A stretch of DNA of 8,370 nucleotides from Planctomycetota bacterium (GCA_021160625.1 JAGHCE010000225.1:1-8370); one strand, 5' to 3'. Counted from the first letter of the stretch, positions 1-7,221 are shown. The notes: generated by a model not told the origin, from the sequence alone. Made by a program: numbers and translations.

Positions 1-37
1 ACCCTACATTGGACGCGAGTGAACCAGCGCCCCTACG
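1..37. repeat. Degenerate copy of the tail palindromic repeat at the left edge
   Basis: Bases 1-8 (ACCCTACA) are the exact reverse complement of 8327-8334, and bases 27-36 (GCGCCCCTAC) are the exact reverse complement of 8302-8311. Their order is the same as on the reverse complement of the right-end element, with a diverged centre of 18 nt here against 15 nt there. The 10-mer CGCCCCTACG at 28-37 also occurs at 8254-8263 and, inverted, at 8301-8310. This looks like a decayed member of the same intergenic repeat family. It may extend beyond the window edge. Confidence 0.55.
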
Positions 38-64
38 GCTCTTTTCAACAGGCCAATACTGTCC

Positions 65-97
65 CCTTTTCGCCCGGCAAGCCGCGCCGGCAAAAGG
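65..97. other. Imperfect hairpin upstream of the epimerase gene
   Basis: CCTTTT (65-70) can pair with AAAAGG (92-97), and CCGGC (74-78) with GCCGG (86-90). The two stems are separated by a small internal bulge, and the loop is 7 nt. No T-run follows on either strand, so it is not a convincing terminator. It lies upstream of the candidate -10 box, so it would not be in the epimerase leader if that promoter is used. It may be another decayed palindromic repeat or the 3' end of an upstream transcript. Confidence 0.35.
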
Positions 98-149
98 TCA
101 GAGTCCTTACATCTCGACCCAGGCGGATGCGGCAAGGCCGGCATTAGAC

Positions 150-178
150 CTGCCCAAAATGCGGGCGGCGCGTATAAT
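150..178 (+). promoter_or_regulatory. Candidate sigma70-type promoter of the epimerase gene
   Basis: A perfect TATAAT at 173-178 stands out in GC-rich surroundings. At the ideal 17-nt spacing upstream is only a weak -35 match, CTGCCC (150-155, 3 of 6). Transcription would start near A185 and give a leader of about 34 nt that contains the Shine-Dalgarno. No operator-like inverted repeat overlaps it, and no regulator gene lies in the window. Confidence 0.5.
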
Positions 179-198
179 GCTGTGACTTATTTGCCGTC

Positions 199-212
199 AA
201 GGAGGTGAGGGG
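199..212 (+). promoter_or_regulatory. Shine-Dalgarno of the epimerase gene
   Basis: AAGGAGGTGA (199-208) is fully complementary to the 16S anti-Shine-Dalgarno, but its GGAGG core ends 13 nt before the ATG at 219, which is long. An overlapping GAGGG (208-212) sits 6 nt from the ATG. The GTG at 206 is out of frame and too close to the core. These sites together support the ATG at 219. Confidence 0.7.
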
Positions 213-218
213 CTGCAG

Positions 219-1397
219 ATGACTCCGGAGCGCACACTCGATCTCATCGAAACATACCGGGACGGCCTTCTGGAAGACACGCTGGCGTTCTGGCTGGACA
301 GGTGTGTGGATCGGGAGTACGGGGGGTTTCTGCACTGCCTGGATGCTGACGGCTCCCTGCTCGGCAGCGACAAGGGGGTATGGGTAAACGCCCGGTTGAC
401 CTGGCTTCTGGCAAGGCTCTACAACAGAGTCGAGCGGCGCCCCGAATGGCTCGCTCTTTCAAAGCACGGGGTCGATTTCCTGCTGAAGTACGCCTTTGAT
501 GGAGATGGGCGATGCTTCTATAGCCTCACGCAAGGCGGCCGGCCGCTTCGCAAGCGGCGCTACCTCTTCAGTGAGGCCTTCGTGACGATTGCGCTGGCCG
601 AATATGCACGCGCGGCCGGCGACGCCCACGCCCTCTCGACTGCGGTGGAACTGTACCGTCGTATCCTGACCTTCCACGAAGTGCCGGGCCTTCTTTCGCC
701 GAAGGTATTCCCCGAAACGCGGCCGTCGAAGTCCCATGCGATGCCGATGATACTCCTCGCCACAACCCAGGTCATCCGGGAAGTCGACGACGATCCTCTC
801 TACGCCGAGGTTGCAAAGCGCTCTGCAAACGAAGTGCTCGGCGACTTCCTCCACCGTGACGAAAAGGCGCTTCTTGAAACGGTTGGGCCAAACGGCGAAC
901 GCCTGGACGGGCCCGAGGGACGCTTAGTCAACCCTGGTCATGCCATCGAGACGTCGTGGTTCCTGATGGAAGAGGGGCGAGCCAGCGGCGACCGGGCGCT
1001 CATCGAGGACGCCTGCCGGATACTTCGGTGGTCGCTTGAGGCCGGCTGGGACGACGAATTCGGCGGCATTCTCTATTTTGTCGACATCGAAGGCAAACCG
1101 CCGGAGCCGTATGAACACGATATGAAACTCTGGTGGCCGCACACGGAGGCGATATACGCAACGCTTTTAGCGTACCGCCTTACCGGCGAAGAACAATATC
1201 TTGACTGGCATACGCGCGTGCATAACTGGGCCTATTCGCATTTTCCCGACAGGGAGCACGGCGAATGGTTCGGCTACCTGCATCGGGACGGAACGCCTTC
1301 ATCGAGGGTCAAGGGCAGTATGTGGAAGGGCCCCTTTCACCTGCCGAGGATGCAGCTTAACTGCTGGACGCTGCTGGAGGAAATGTCGGCGGCCTAA
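219..1397 (+). CDS. AGE-family epimerase/isomerase (N-acylglucosamine 2-epimerase-like)
   Basis: This 392-residue protein has the usual length and motif order of the N-acylglucosamine 2-epimerase superfamily, an (alpha/alpha)6-barrel of cytosolic enzymes that epimerise or isomerise sugars at C2 (acylglucosamine, cellobiose, mannose/glucose types). Visible signatures are NAR (R59), SEAF (E119), SHAMP (H173), NPGHAIE (H241, E244), WWPHTE (H308, E310) and WKGPFHLPR (H374, R377). H241 and H374 match the two catalytic histidines known in the family (H248 and H383 of YihS). The fold appears complete, including the C-terminal GEWFGYL segment. There is no signal peptide. It is the first gene of the cluster and ends 22 nt before the M14 gene. 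Family assignment is secure, but sequence alone does not settle the substrate; an amino sugar, a mannose/glucose-type sugar or a disaccharide reducing end are all possible. Confidence 0.93.
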   Translation: MTPERTLDLIETYRDGLLEDTLAFWLDRCVDREYGGFLHCLDADGSLLGSDKGVWVNARLTWLLARLYNRVERRPEWLALSKHGVDFLLKYAFDGDGRCFYSLTQGGRPLRKRRYLFSEAFVTIALAEYARAAGDAHALSTAVELYRRILTFHEVPGLLSPKVFPETRPSKSHAMPMILLATTQVIREVDDDPLYAEVAKRSANEVLGDFLHRDEKALLETVGPNGERLDGPEGRLVNPGHAIETSWFLMEEGRASGDRALIEDACRILRWSLEAGWDDEFGGILYFVDIEGKPPEPYEHDMKLWWPHTEAIYATLLAYRLTGEEQYLDWHTRVHNWAYSHFPDREHGEWFGYLHRDGTPSSRVKGSMWKGPFHLPRMQLNCWTLLEEMSAA

Positions 1398-1405
1398 GGG
1401 CCTTT

Positions 1406-1411
1406 GGGAGG
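1406..1411 (+). promoter_or_regulatory. Shine-Dalgarno fixing the GTG start of the M14 gene
   Basis: GGGAGG lies 8 nt before GTG 1420-1422, between the epimerase stop (1395-1397) and this start. The reading frame stays open upstream to 1201 inside the epimerase gene, but that extension has no ribosome binding site and encodes arginine- and cysteine-rich shadow sequence. The domain-like sequence NLLENPSFEDG begins directly after the GTG. Confidence 0.75.
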
Positions 1412-1419
1412 ATTTACCT

Positions 1420-3741
1420 GTGAGTGAAATCGATAACCTGCTTGAGAATCCGTCCTTCGAAGACGGCGCAGTCCTGCCTGAGGCCTGGGAGTGGGTGGTG
1501 AAGAGCGGACGGCCGTACTGGAAGTTCGACCACACGGAGCGGCTTTCGGGGAAACGTTCGGTCGTCCTTATGCAGGACACAGGGAAATCTCACGGGGAGT
1601 TTCGCCAGATTGTCCCCGCCGCCGGTGCCAGGCGCTACCGTCTTCGGGGCCGTATCAAGGGCCACATTGAAGGCGCAGGCGAAGAAAGCGGTGCGAATCT
1701 CTGTCTGCGGAGCCTTTCAGGCGGCAGGGAGATAGGCATCATGCGCTGCAGGCCCTTTTTCCTCGGCCGCTGCGAGTGGGACTTGTGGATGTCGGACTAC
1801 GTTACTCCGGCAGCGACCGACGCTCTCCTTGTATCATTTGATATGCGCAACGGTGACGGAGCCGCCTGGTTTGATGAGATCGAGCTTTTTGAAGTCCCCA
1901 AACCCCTGGCCTTCAGTGCCGCCGGGTTCGTGAGGACGAGCGCCTCTGCTGTGGGCCGCGGGGCGGTCTCACCTCGGACAAGGAAGGCAAACTCGGCCCA
2001 GGTCTTCAGCGATGCCGACGTGAGCTTTCTTGTCTCCCAAGTATTATGCCCGCTTCTTGGCAGCCAGAACGTTGACGCCTCGGGGTCGGGTCGCCTGGCA
2101 GCGGCGGGTGCGGATGCAGTTTTCGTTTTCGCGAACAAGCCCGCGGGCGCGCGCCCAGCTGACAAATCCAGGATGACATTTGCGCAACTGGAGCGACTCT
2201 GCGACGACAAGATTGTTATCTTGACACCTGAAGCACTTGTGGAGGCTGTTGGAAACGGCGGCGTGGGACTGGCAAGATGTGAAGACCCGGTTCAAGCCCC
2301 TGGTGCGTGCATTCAAAAGGAGTGCTTCCTCTCCCAGGGTCTCACGAAGGGAGACGTTTTCCCTTGGTGCCGAAGAGACGAACACGATGTCTTTGCCCAG
2401 GTGCAGATTGACGCGCGTTCAGAAGCGCTGAGCGCGCTTGGCTTTGAGACAATCGCCACCAGTGTTACTGGTACGCAGGACGGCACGGGCCGACCCGTCA
2501 TCCTCTGGCGTCAAGGTAGCGCCGGAGGGATACTCGTAGTTGATCTTGAAATACTCAACTCTCGCCCTCGCTGTGACTACCGTGAGAACCTGGGAGTGAT
2601 CATTCTTGCAAACGCCCTGGGCCGACCGCAGACGTCGTTGGGTGCATACGTGGTCCCCGACACCAACTACGATACATTTTGCCGCCGGCTTCATAATCTC
2701 ACCCAAGCACACCCATCGATACGACTCAAAGAGGAGAATACTACCGACCTTGGAAAGCCCATCTACTCATTCACAATCGGCCGCGAGGACGCTCCCGTTT
2801 TCTTCGTTGACTGCGGCATACACCCCTACGAGTGGGCTCCAACCTTTGGGGCACTCATCTACATCAGCCGCCTGGCAGATGAATATGAACACGGCCTGCC
2901 GTGGGCCAAAACCATCCTGGAGCAGATACAACTCAAATGCGTGCCTCTGTATGCCCCCGACGTCTACGGGGAACTAGTCAGAGACGTTAACGGTGTGAAC
3001 CTGAACAGGAACTTTCCCCCACACTGGGATGCCTACGAAGCAAATGACAAGGGCCGTGCGCCGTTGAGCCGGGTCGAAACGCGCACCATTGCCGAAATCC
3101 TCCGGCGCGACAGGATCGTCGCAGCCGTCAACTGGCACGAGACGAACGCAGGCACCAACTGGGTCGGCGCTCCAGGCTTCCAGGGTCGATACGAGAAATA
3201 CGCGACAAGCATCCCGGCGATCTTCCAACAGATCATAGATCCGGGCCTCTTTTTCTGGCAGGCCGCAACGTGGACTCAGAATACCGACCGGCGCAACTTC
3301 CACTATCACTATATGGATTCGTTCCCGTATCTTCGGGACTACGGGGAAAGCCTTGCGCCTTACGAGATACACTACGCTGACTCGCTCGGCATCGACGGTC
3401 TCCTCGTCGAGCAGTACGGAAACAGCGACATTTCTTGTGCTGCAACGCCGCAGCGTACCGATCTCACGGGCCGCATAATCGAGATGCTCCTCGGTCTGCA
3501 GATAGGCCTTGTCTGCCGCAACCACGCCACGGACGACCGCGTAGTTTCCATCCCCTTGCTCTGTGGCGAAGGCTGTGGGGAGAAAAGCGTCTTCACTGCC
3601 TCAGGCCTGGAAGTGTCGCGGAAGTCACTTGCCGCTCGCGGTGGCCGCGCCCTCGTCGAGGCAGTCATCCCCCCGCAGGGCGTCCTCGTCGTCAACCTTG
3701 CCCCCGCCCCCTGGCAGAGTGCGAAAAGACCCACTCAATGA
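1420..3741 (+). CDS. Multidomain M14 zinc carboxypeptidase-like protein with N-terminal carbohydrate-binding-like domain
   Basis: The protein has 773 residues from the GTG start. Residues about 6-165 start with NLLENPSFEDG and end with AWFDEIELFE, the pattern of a CBM4/9-like beta-sandwich. Residues about 195-402 form an alpha/beta-looking region I cannot assign firmly (possibly GATase-like). Residues about 408-700 are a peptidase M14 domain with zinc ligands HPYE (H468, E471) and NWHETN (H573), the carboxylate-binding NLNRNF (R530), and LLVEQYG, whose E664 aligns with the general base E270 of carboxypeptidase A. A short beta-rich tail follows. The catalytic set is intact, so hydrolysis of a C-terminal peptide, gamma-D-glutamyl-type or other amide bond is plausible. 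No signal peptide is visible and there are about 17 cysteines, which points to the cytosol. It probably shares a transcript with the epimerase gene. The substrate is unknown; an amino-acid-substituted sugar or murein peptide is inference. Confidence 0.85.
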   Translation: MSEIDNLLENPSFEDGAVLPEAWEWVVKSGRPYWKFDHTERLSGKRSVVLMQDTGKSHGEFRQIVPAAGARRYRLRGRIKGHIEGAGEESGANLCLRSLSGGREIGIMRCRPFFLGRCEWDLWMSDYVTPAATDALLVSFDMRNGDGAAWFDEIELFEVPKPLAFSAAGFVRTSASAVGRGAVSPRTRKANSAQVFSDADVSFLVSQVLCPLLGSQNVDASGSGRLAAAGADAVFVFANKPAGARPADKSRMTFAQLERLCDDKIVILTPEALVEAVGNGGVGLARCEDPVQAPGACIQKECFLSQGLTKGDVFPWCRRDEHDVFAQVQIDARSEALSALGFETIATSVTGTQDGTGRPVILWRQGSAGGILVVDLEILNSRPRCDYRENLGVIILANALGRPQTSLGAYVVPDTNYDTFCRRLHNLTQAHPSIRLKEENTTDLGKPIYSFTIGREDAPVFFVDCGIHPYEWAPTFGALIYISRLADEYEHGLPWAKTILEQIQLKCVPLYAPDVYGELVRDVNGVNLNRNFPPHWDAYEANDKGRAPLSRVETRTIAEILRRDRIVAAVNWHETNAGTNWVGAPGFQGRYEKYATSIPAIFQQIIDPGLFFWQAATWTQNTDRRNFHYHYMDSFPYLRDYGESLAPYEIHYADSLGIDGLLVEQYGNSDISCAATPQRTDLTGRIIEMLLGLQIGLVCRNHATDDRVVSIPLLCGEGCGEKSVFTASGLEVSRKSLAARGGRALVEAVIPPQGVLVVNLAPAPWQSAKRPTQ

Positions 3742-3797
3742 GCTATTCGCAGCCTGCGCAGCGGAGCGTTGTTATGCAAACTGCGGCTGCGGCAAAC

Positions 3798-3825
3798 TTG
3801 ATATCGGTGGGAGCGGCACTAAACT
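3798..3825 (+). promoter_or_regulatory. Possible promoter of the lyase gene
   Basis: TTGATA (3798-3803, 5 of 6 to the -35 consensus) is followed after 16 nt by TAAACT (3820-3825, 4 of 6 to the -10 consensus). It lies in the 136-nt gap between the M14 and lyase genes, the longest gap between genes of the cluster. No terminator-like hairpin with a T-run is visible after the M14 stop, so read-through from upstream is equally possible. Confidence 0.35.
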
Positions 3826-3862
3826 GTTGGGCTGCGGAAAATGGTGACTTTTGCTCCGTTAC

Positions 3863-3870
3863 AGGGAGGG
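3863..3870 (+). promoter_or_regulatory. Shine-Dalgarno fixing the ATG start of the lyase gene
   Basis: AGGGAGGG ends 7 nt before ATG 3878. The alternative TTG at 3851 has no Shine-Dalgarno and would put nine polar residues in front of the signal peptide, so 3878 is preferred. Confidence 0.7.
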
Positions 3871-3877
3871 CAGTCTT

Positions 3878-5890
3878 ATGCGGGCTATTTGCGCGTTGCT
3901 CGTGGTCGCCGCATTTGGGCCGGCGTGTGTTGCGGGGGCAGTGCGTGCCGCCAAGGAGGTTTCAAAGCCGGTGCCGAGGATTCCTGACGGAGCCTGGGCG
4001 GATACTCTTTCGGAGCATCCGAGGCTGCTCGGGCCAAAGCAGCGCCTTGCCGAGCGAGCACGGACAATGCCGCAGTTCTACGCGGTTGTCAGATCGCACG
4101 GTTCCCTCGTGGCGGCCGGCATAGCCAACGCCGTGGACGGGATCGTCCCGGAACGAATCGACAAATATATCGCCGATGCCGCAAGCGAGGTCGCCAAGGG
4201 GGTCACCAACATCCACCAGACCACCTGGGTGCGGCTGACAAAGGTCGCAGAGACGTACGATTTCTTCCACGACAGCATCTCGGCCGAGGACCGCCGGGCG
4301 ATGATCGTGTGGATGAACGCCCACCTTGAAGCATACAAGGGTGACGAGACCGCATTTCACAACTCGACGCTCTCCAAGATCCTCTGCTACCTGCGCATAG
4401 CCTATGCCACCTGGGGCGAGAACCCCCGGGCCGAGGACTTCCGCGACTACGCCCTCATCAATCTTTACGAGGGGAAGGTCGTCCCGCTCCTCAACGAATT
4501 CGGCGCGGGCGGGGGCTTTACCGAGTGCGGCTGGTATGGGCGGCATTCGCTGTGGCACCTGGTGCAGGCGCTGGAGCTTGCGCGACGGTTCGAGGGATAC
4601 GACGGCTTCGCGAAGGCGCCGCGCTTCTTCTACCAGAGGCTTGCCTACGAGATGCTGCAGCCGTACCCGGGGCTCTGGGTGTACGGCTCCCAGCGCTTTG
4701 CCTGCGAGGGAGACGGGTCGCTCGTTTTCGGCGGGAGCAACACCTACCCGATGCTTATGCGGAACCTCCTGGCGCAGTATTTCAGCGGCTCCGATCTTGC
4801 CTGCTACGTTCGGGCCAGGCGTGTCGCACCACCGACTTCGCACGCCAAGGTCGCCGACTTCCTCTGGGATGAGGGGCCGCAAGAAAAACCGCTCGACGTG
4901 AACACGTTCCCGAAGGCGCATCTCGCATCGGGCATCGGTCGCGTGTACGCCAGGAGCGACTGGACGGACGATGCGTCGTGGCTGAGGTTTGAGTGCGGCG
5001 ACTACTTCGTCGGCCACCAGCATTTCGAAGTAGGCAATTTCGAGATTTTCCGCTATGAGCCGCTTGCCGCCGAGAGCGGCGAATACGTGGATTACGGCTC
5101 GGACCACTCGGTCAACTACCTGCTGCGCACCATCGCGCACAACTGCATCTTAGTGTACCAGCCGGGCGAAATCTGGACGAGACTTCGCGACGGCGGTCGC
5201 CACCCTTATGCCAATGACGGCGGTCAGACCAAGAAGTGGGAATGGACCGTGGGCACGCTTGAGGAGTGGAAGGCGAAACGCGACACCTTCGAGCGCGGCG
5301 ACATCGTGGCGTATGAAAACCGCCCCGAATATATGTTCGTGGCCGGAGACTGCACAAAGGCCTATTCGCCTTCAAAGCTCTCGCTCTGGATTCGCCAGAT
5401 AGTATTCGTCCGGCCGCACAAGTTCATCATCTTTGACCGCGTCGTGAGCACCAAGCCCGAATATCAAAAGACATGGCTGCTTCACAGCTTCAACGAACCG
5501 TACATATTGGGAAACATTCTAACGATAAAAAACGGCAAAGGGACACTCCATGTCCAGACGCTCCTGCCGGAGAAACAGATTATCGAAAGCATCCGCGGAT
5601 ATACCTACGGCGGCGAAACCTACGACGAGCGCAAGTCCGCCCAGAGCAACGTTGCAGCCAGATGGCGCACCGAGGTCAAGCCCGCCGAGGCGCGACGGGA
5701 GGACATTTTCCTCAACGTTCTGAGCACGGACGGCCCCGTCGAGGCCACGCTCATACACAGGGGCACAGCGTTTGGTGTGTTTTTCGACGACGTAGAGGTT
5801 GTCTTTGAAGGTCACGTCGGCGGATATGTGAAAGTCGGCTCTAAAACGTTCGCGCTTGACCGGGAAGTGAAAACCGGCGAGTACGAATAG
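3878..5890 (+). CDS. Secreted heparinase II/III-like polysaccharide lyase
   Basis: The protein has 670 residues. An N-terminal signal peptide (R2, hydrophobic residues about 4-19, cleavage near AGA at 21 or VRA at 24) indicates export; the cysteine at 17 is not in a good lipobox. The mature protein begins with the HPRLL signature common in heparinase II/III-type lyases, followed by an alpha-helical toroid (about 45-330) containing FHN (H161, N162) and GWYGRH (Y220, H223), then a beta-sandwich region (about 355-660). The beta domain shows GHQHFE (H380, H382), GEYVDYG (D405) and AHN (H421), which resemble the metal-site and catalytic segments of heparinase II. Known members cleave uronic-acid polysaccharides (glycosaminoglycans, alginate) by beta-elimination in the periplasm or outside the cell. 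Which polysaccharide is cut cannot be read from the sequence, and the precise active-site assignment is my alignment by eye. It is the only exported product in the window. Confidence 0.85.
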   Translation: MRAICALLVVAAFGPACVAGAVRAAKEVSKPVPRIPDGAWADTLSEHPRLLGPKQRLAERARTMPQFYAVVRSHGSLVAAGIANAVDGIVPERIDKYIADAASEVAKGVTNIHQTTWVRLTKVAETYDFFHDSISAEDRRAMIVWMNAHLEAYKGDETAFHNSTLSKILCYLRIAYATWGENPRAEDFRDYALINLYEGKVVPLLNEFGAGGGFTECGWYGRHSLWHLVQALELARRFEGYDGFAKAPRFFYQRLAYEMLQPYPGLWVYGSQRFACEGDGSLVFGGSNTYPMLMRNLLAQYFSGSDLACYVRARRVAPPTSHAKVADFLWDEGPQEKPLDVNTFPKAHLASGIGRVYARSDWTDDASWLRFECGDYFVGHQHFEVGNFEIFRYEPLAAESGEYVDYGSDHSVNYLLRTIAHNCILVYQPGEIWTRLRDGGRHPYANDGGQTKKWEWTVGTLEEWKAKRDTFERGDIVAYENRPEYMFVAGDCTKAYSPSKLSLWIRQIVFVRPHKFIIFDRVVSTKPEYQKTWLLHSFNEPYILGNILTIKNGKGTLHVQTLLPEKQIIESIRGYTYGGETYDERKSAQSNVAARWRTEVKPAEARREDIFLNVLSTDGPVEATLIHRGTAFGVFFDDVEVVFEGHVGGYVKVGSKTFALDREVKTGEYE

Positions 5891-5902
5891 ATAGAATAGA
5901 TA
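5885..5902 (+). repeat. 9-bp tandem duplication spanning the lyase stop codon
   Basis: GAATAGATA occurs twice head to tail (5885-5893 and 5894-5902). Because the unit is 9 bp, the second copy supplies a second in-frame TAG (5897-5899) two codons after the first (5888-5890). It is AT-rich compared with its surroundings. Replication slippage is the simplest origin. Confidence 0.85.
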
Positions 5903-5904
5903 AT

Positions 5905-5935
5905 TTGACTTGCAGTGTGACGAAGCGTGGATACT
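5905..5935 (+). promoter_or_regulatory. Weak candidate promoter of the aminotransferase gene
   Basis: TTGACT (5905-5910, 5 of 6 to the -35 consensus) is followed by GATACT (5930-5935, 4 of 6 to the -10 consensus) with a 19-nt spacer, longer than optimal. It sits in the 79-nt gap after the lyase gene. It would give the aminotransferase-amidohydrolase pair its own transcript, but the match is modest. Confidence 0.25.
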
Positions 5936-5955
5936 CTTGGCGCCTCTTTTTCAAG

Positions 5956-5964
5956 AAAGGAGGT
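5956..5964 (+). promoter_or_regulatory. Shine-Dalgarno fixing the start of the aminotransferase gene
   Basis: AAAGGAGGT ends 5 nt before ATG 5970 (6 nt from the GGAGG core). The frame is open upstream to about 5910, but that extension has no comparable site, and family-typical sequence (ALAINGGEKVRT) starts just after ATG 5970. Confidence 0.8.
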
Positions 5965-5969
5965 TGAAT

Positions 5970-7220
5970 ATGTCGCGTGACGCCCTGGCGATAAACGGCG
6001 GAGAAAAGGTCAGGACCAGGCCCTGGCCTGCGCGCGGCCTTATCGGCCCACAGGAAAAGGCGGCGGTTGACGCCCTCTTTGACGAGGCGATATCAACCGG
6101 CGAAGCGATCGGGTACAACGGCCCGCAGGAGGAGGCCTACTGCAAGGAATTCGCCGACATGCTCGGAGGCGGCTGGGCCGACGGCGTGAGTTCCGGGACC
6201 GCGGCCGTCTACGTGGCGCTTCGGGCGCTCGGCATCGAGCCGTTTACCGAGGTCATCGTCGGCGCCGTGACTGACCCAGGCGGCATAATGCCGATACCGC
6301 TGGTAAACTGCATCCCCGTCGTGGCCGACACCACGCCCGGCTCCTACAACACCGGCCCCGATGAGATCGAAGCACTCATCGGGCCCCTGACAAGCGCCAT
6401 CGTCGTCCCCCACATCGCCGGCGAGCCCTGCGATATGGAAGGGATTATGGAAGTGGCCGACAAGTACAACCTCCCGGTCGTCGAGGACTGCTCGCAAGCG
6501 CACGGCGCAACGCTCTCCGGCAGGCCCGTCGGCACGTTCGGGGACATAGCGGCCTTCTCGACGATGTTCGGCAAGCACTACTGCACCGGCAGCCAGGGCG
6601 GCGTGGTGTTTACGCAAAGCGGAGCCCTCTACCAGCAGACCAGATGGGCCTCCGACCGCGGCAAGCCGTTCGGCCTCCCGGAAGGCTCCCGCAACCAGAT
6701 TGCCGCGCTCAATCTCAACCTCGGCGAACTCGGCGCCGCCATCGGCCGGGTCCAGCTGCGCAAGCTCCCCGCCATAGTCGCAAAACGCCGCGAGATAGTC
6801 GGCAAACTCGCCGAGGGCCTCGAACCCCTCAAATCCGTGTCGGTGCCGCAACTGCTGCCGGGCGCCGAGGCGAGTTACTGGTTCCTACGGCTTTCCTTCA
6901 ACGCCGATGCCCTTACCTGCGACAAAGATGCCTTCCTCAATGCGGCCGAGGCCGAGGGGCTGGTCGTTACCCGAAACTACGCCTCCAATACGCCGCACCG
7001 CTACGAGTGGTGCGTCAACCGGCGTGTTTTCGGCACCTCCGGCTACCCCTGGGCGTGCCCCGCATACAAAGGCGACCCCAGCCGAGAGTTTCCCTGCCCG
7101 AATGCACTCGCCGCCGCCGAGGCCAATTTCGTGCTGCACGTGCTGGAGTCCTGGGGCGACGAAGAGGTCACGGACGTCGTGAGAATACTTACCAAGGTCG
7201 AGTCAGCTTACGCGAAGTGA
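5970..7220 (+). CDS. DegT/DnrJ/EryC1/StrS-family PLP-dependent aminotransferase
   Basis: This 416-residue protein is full length for the DegT/DnrJ/EryC1/StrS (sugar aminotransferase) family, fold-type I PLP enzymes that usually transfer an amino group from glutamate or glutamine to a keto-sugar or keto-cyclitol. Features in order are the N-terminal INGGEKVRT, SSGTAAVYVALRALGI (phosphate-binding region), TDPGG, VVEDCSQAHGA with D173 (pyridine nitrogen) and Q176, and FGKHYCTGSQGG with K202, the probable Schiff-base lysine. After the lysine the family often has GEGG; here it is GSQGG. The NLNLGELGAAIGRVQL segment and the C-terminal small domain are present. There is no signal peptide, so it is cytosolic. 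It lies 14 nt upstream of the amidohydrolase gene and is probably co-transcribed with it. The keto-sugar or inosose substrate cannot be specified, and members working in the catabolic direction are possible. Confidence 0.92.
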   Translation: MSRDALAINGGEKVRTRPWPARGLIGPQEKAAVDALFDEAISTGEAIGYNGPQEEAYCKEFADMLGGGWADGVSSGTAAVYVALRALGIEPFTEVIVGAVTDPGGIMPIPLVNCIPVVADTTPGSYNTGPDEIEALIGPLTSAIVVPHIAGEPCDMEGIMEVADKYNLPVVEDCSQAHGATLSGRPVGTFGDIAAFSTMFGKHYCTGSQGGVVFTQSGALYQQTRWASDRGKPFGLPEGSRNQIAALNLNLGELGAAIGRVQLRKLPAIVAKRREIVGKLAEGLEPLKSVSVPQLLPGAEASYWFLRLSFNADALTCDKDAFLNAAEAEGLVVTRNYASNTPHRYEWCVNRRVFGTSGYPWACPAYKGDPSREFPCPNALAAAEANFVLHVLESWGDEEVTDVVRILTKVESAYAK

Positions 7221-7221
7221 C

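Noticed and set aside
3..185. Frame open from the left edge to a TGA at 183-185, possibly the end of an upstream gene
   Set aside because: About 60 codons with no recognisable motif. The frame crosses the repeat remnant, the hairpin and the TATAAT box, and a second frame is also open to 147, so openness alone is weak evidence in GC-rich DNA.
1201..1419. N-terminal extension of the M14 gene into the epimerase gene
   Set aside because: The frame is open but overlaps the conserved C-terminus of the epimerase. It encodes Arg/Cys-rich shadow sequence and has no ribosome binding site, whereas GTG 1420 has GGGAGG at 8 nt.
3781..3837. Direct repeat GCTGCGG in the gap before the lyase gene as an operator
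   Set aside because: Two 7-mers 45 nt apart in GC-rich DNA are expected by chance; there is no symmetry and no regulator gene nearby.
3738..4124. ATG overlapping the M14 stop (ATGA) with a 128-codon frame
   Set aside because: The ATGA overlap is a common translational-coupling layout, but no Shine-Dalgarno precedes it. The frame runs deep into the lyase gene, and the product is Arg/Cys-rich without any recognisable feature.
3962..5140. 392-codon minus-strand reading frame opposite the lyase gene
   Set aside because: It lies wholly antisense to a gene with clear family motifs and a Shine-Dalgarno. Its translation is rich in Arg, Val, Glu and His as expected of a GC-rich shadow frame, and no domain is recognisable.
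6093..6851. 252-codon minus-strand reading frame opposite the aminotransferase gene
   Set aside because: The translation is dominated by Ala, Gly, Val and Asp repeats mirroring the codon bias of the sense gene. It has no recognisable family.
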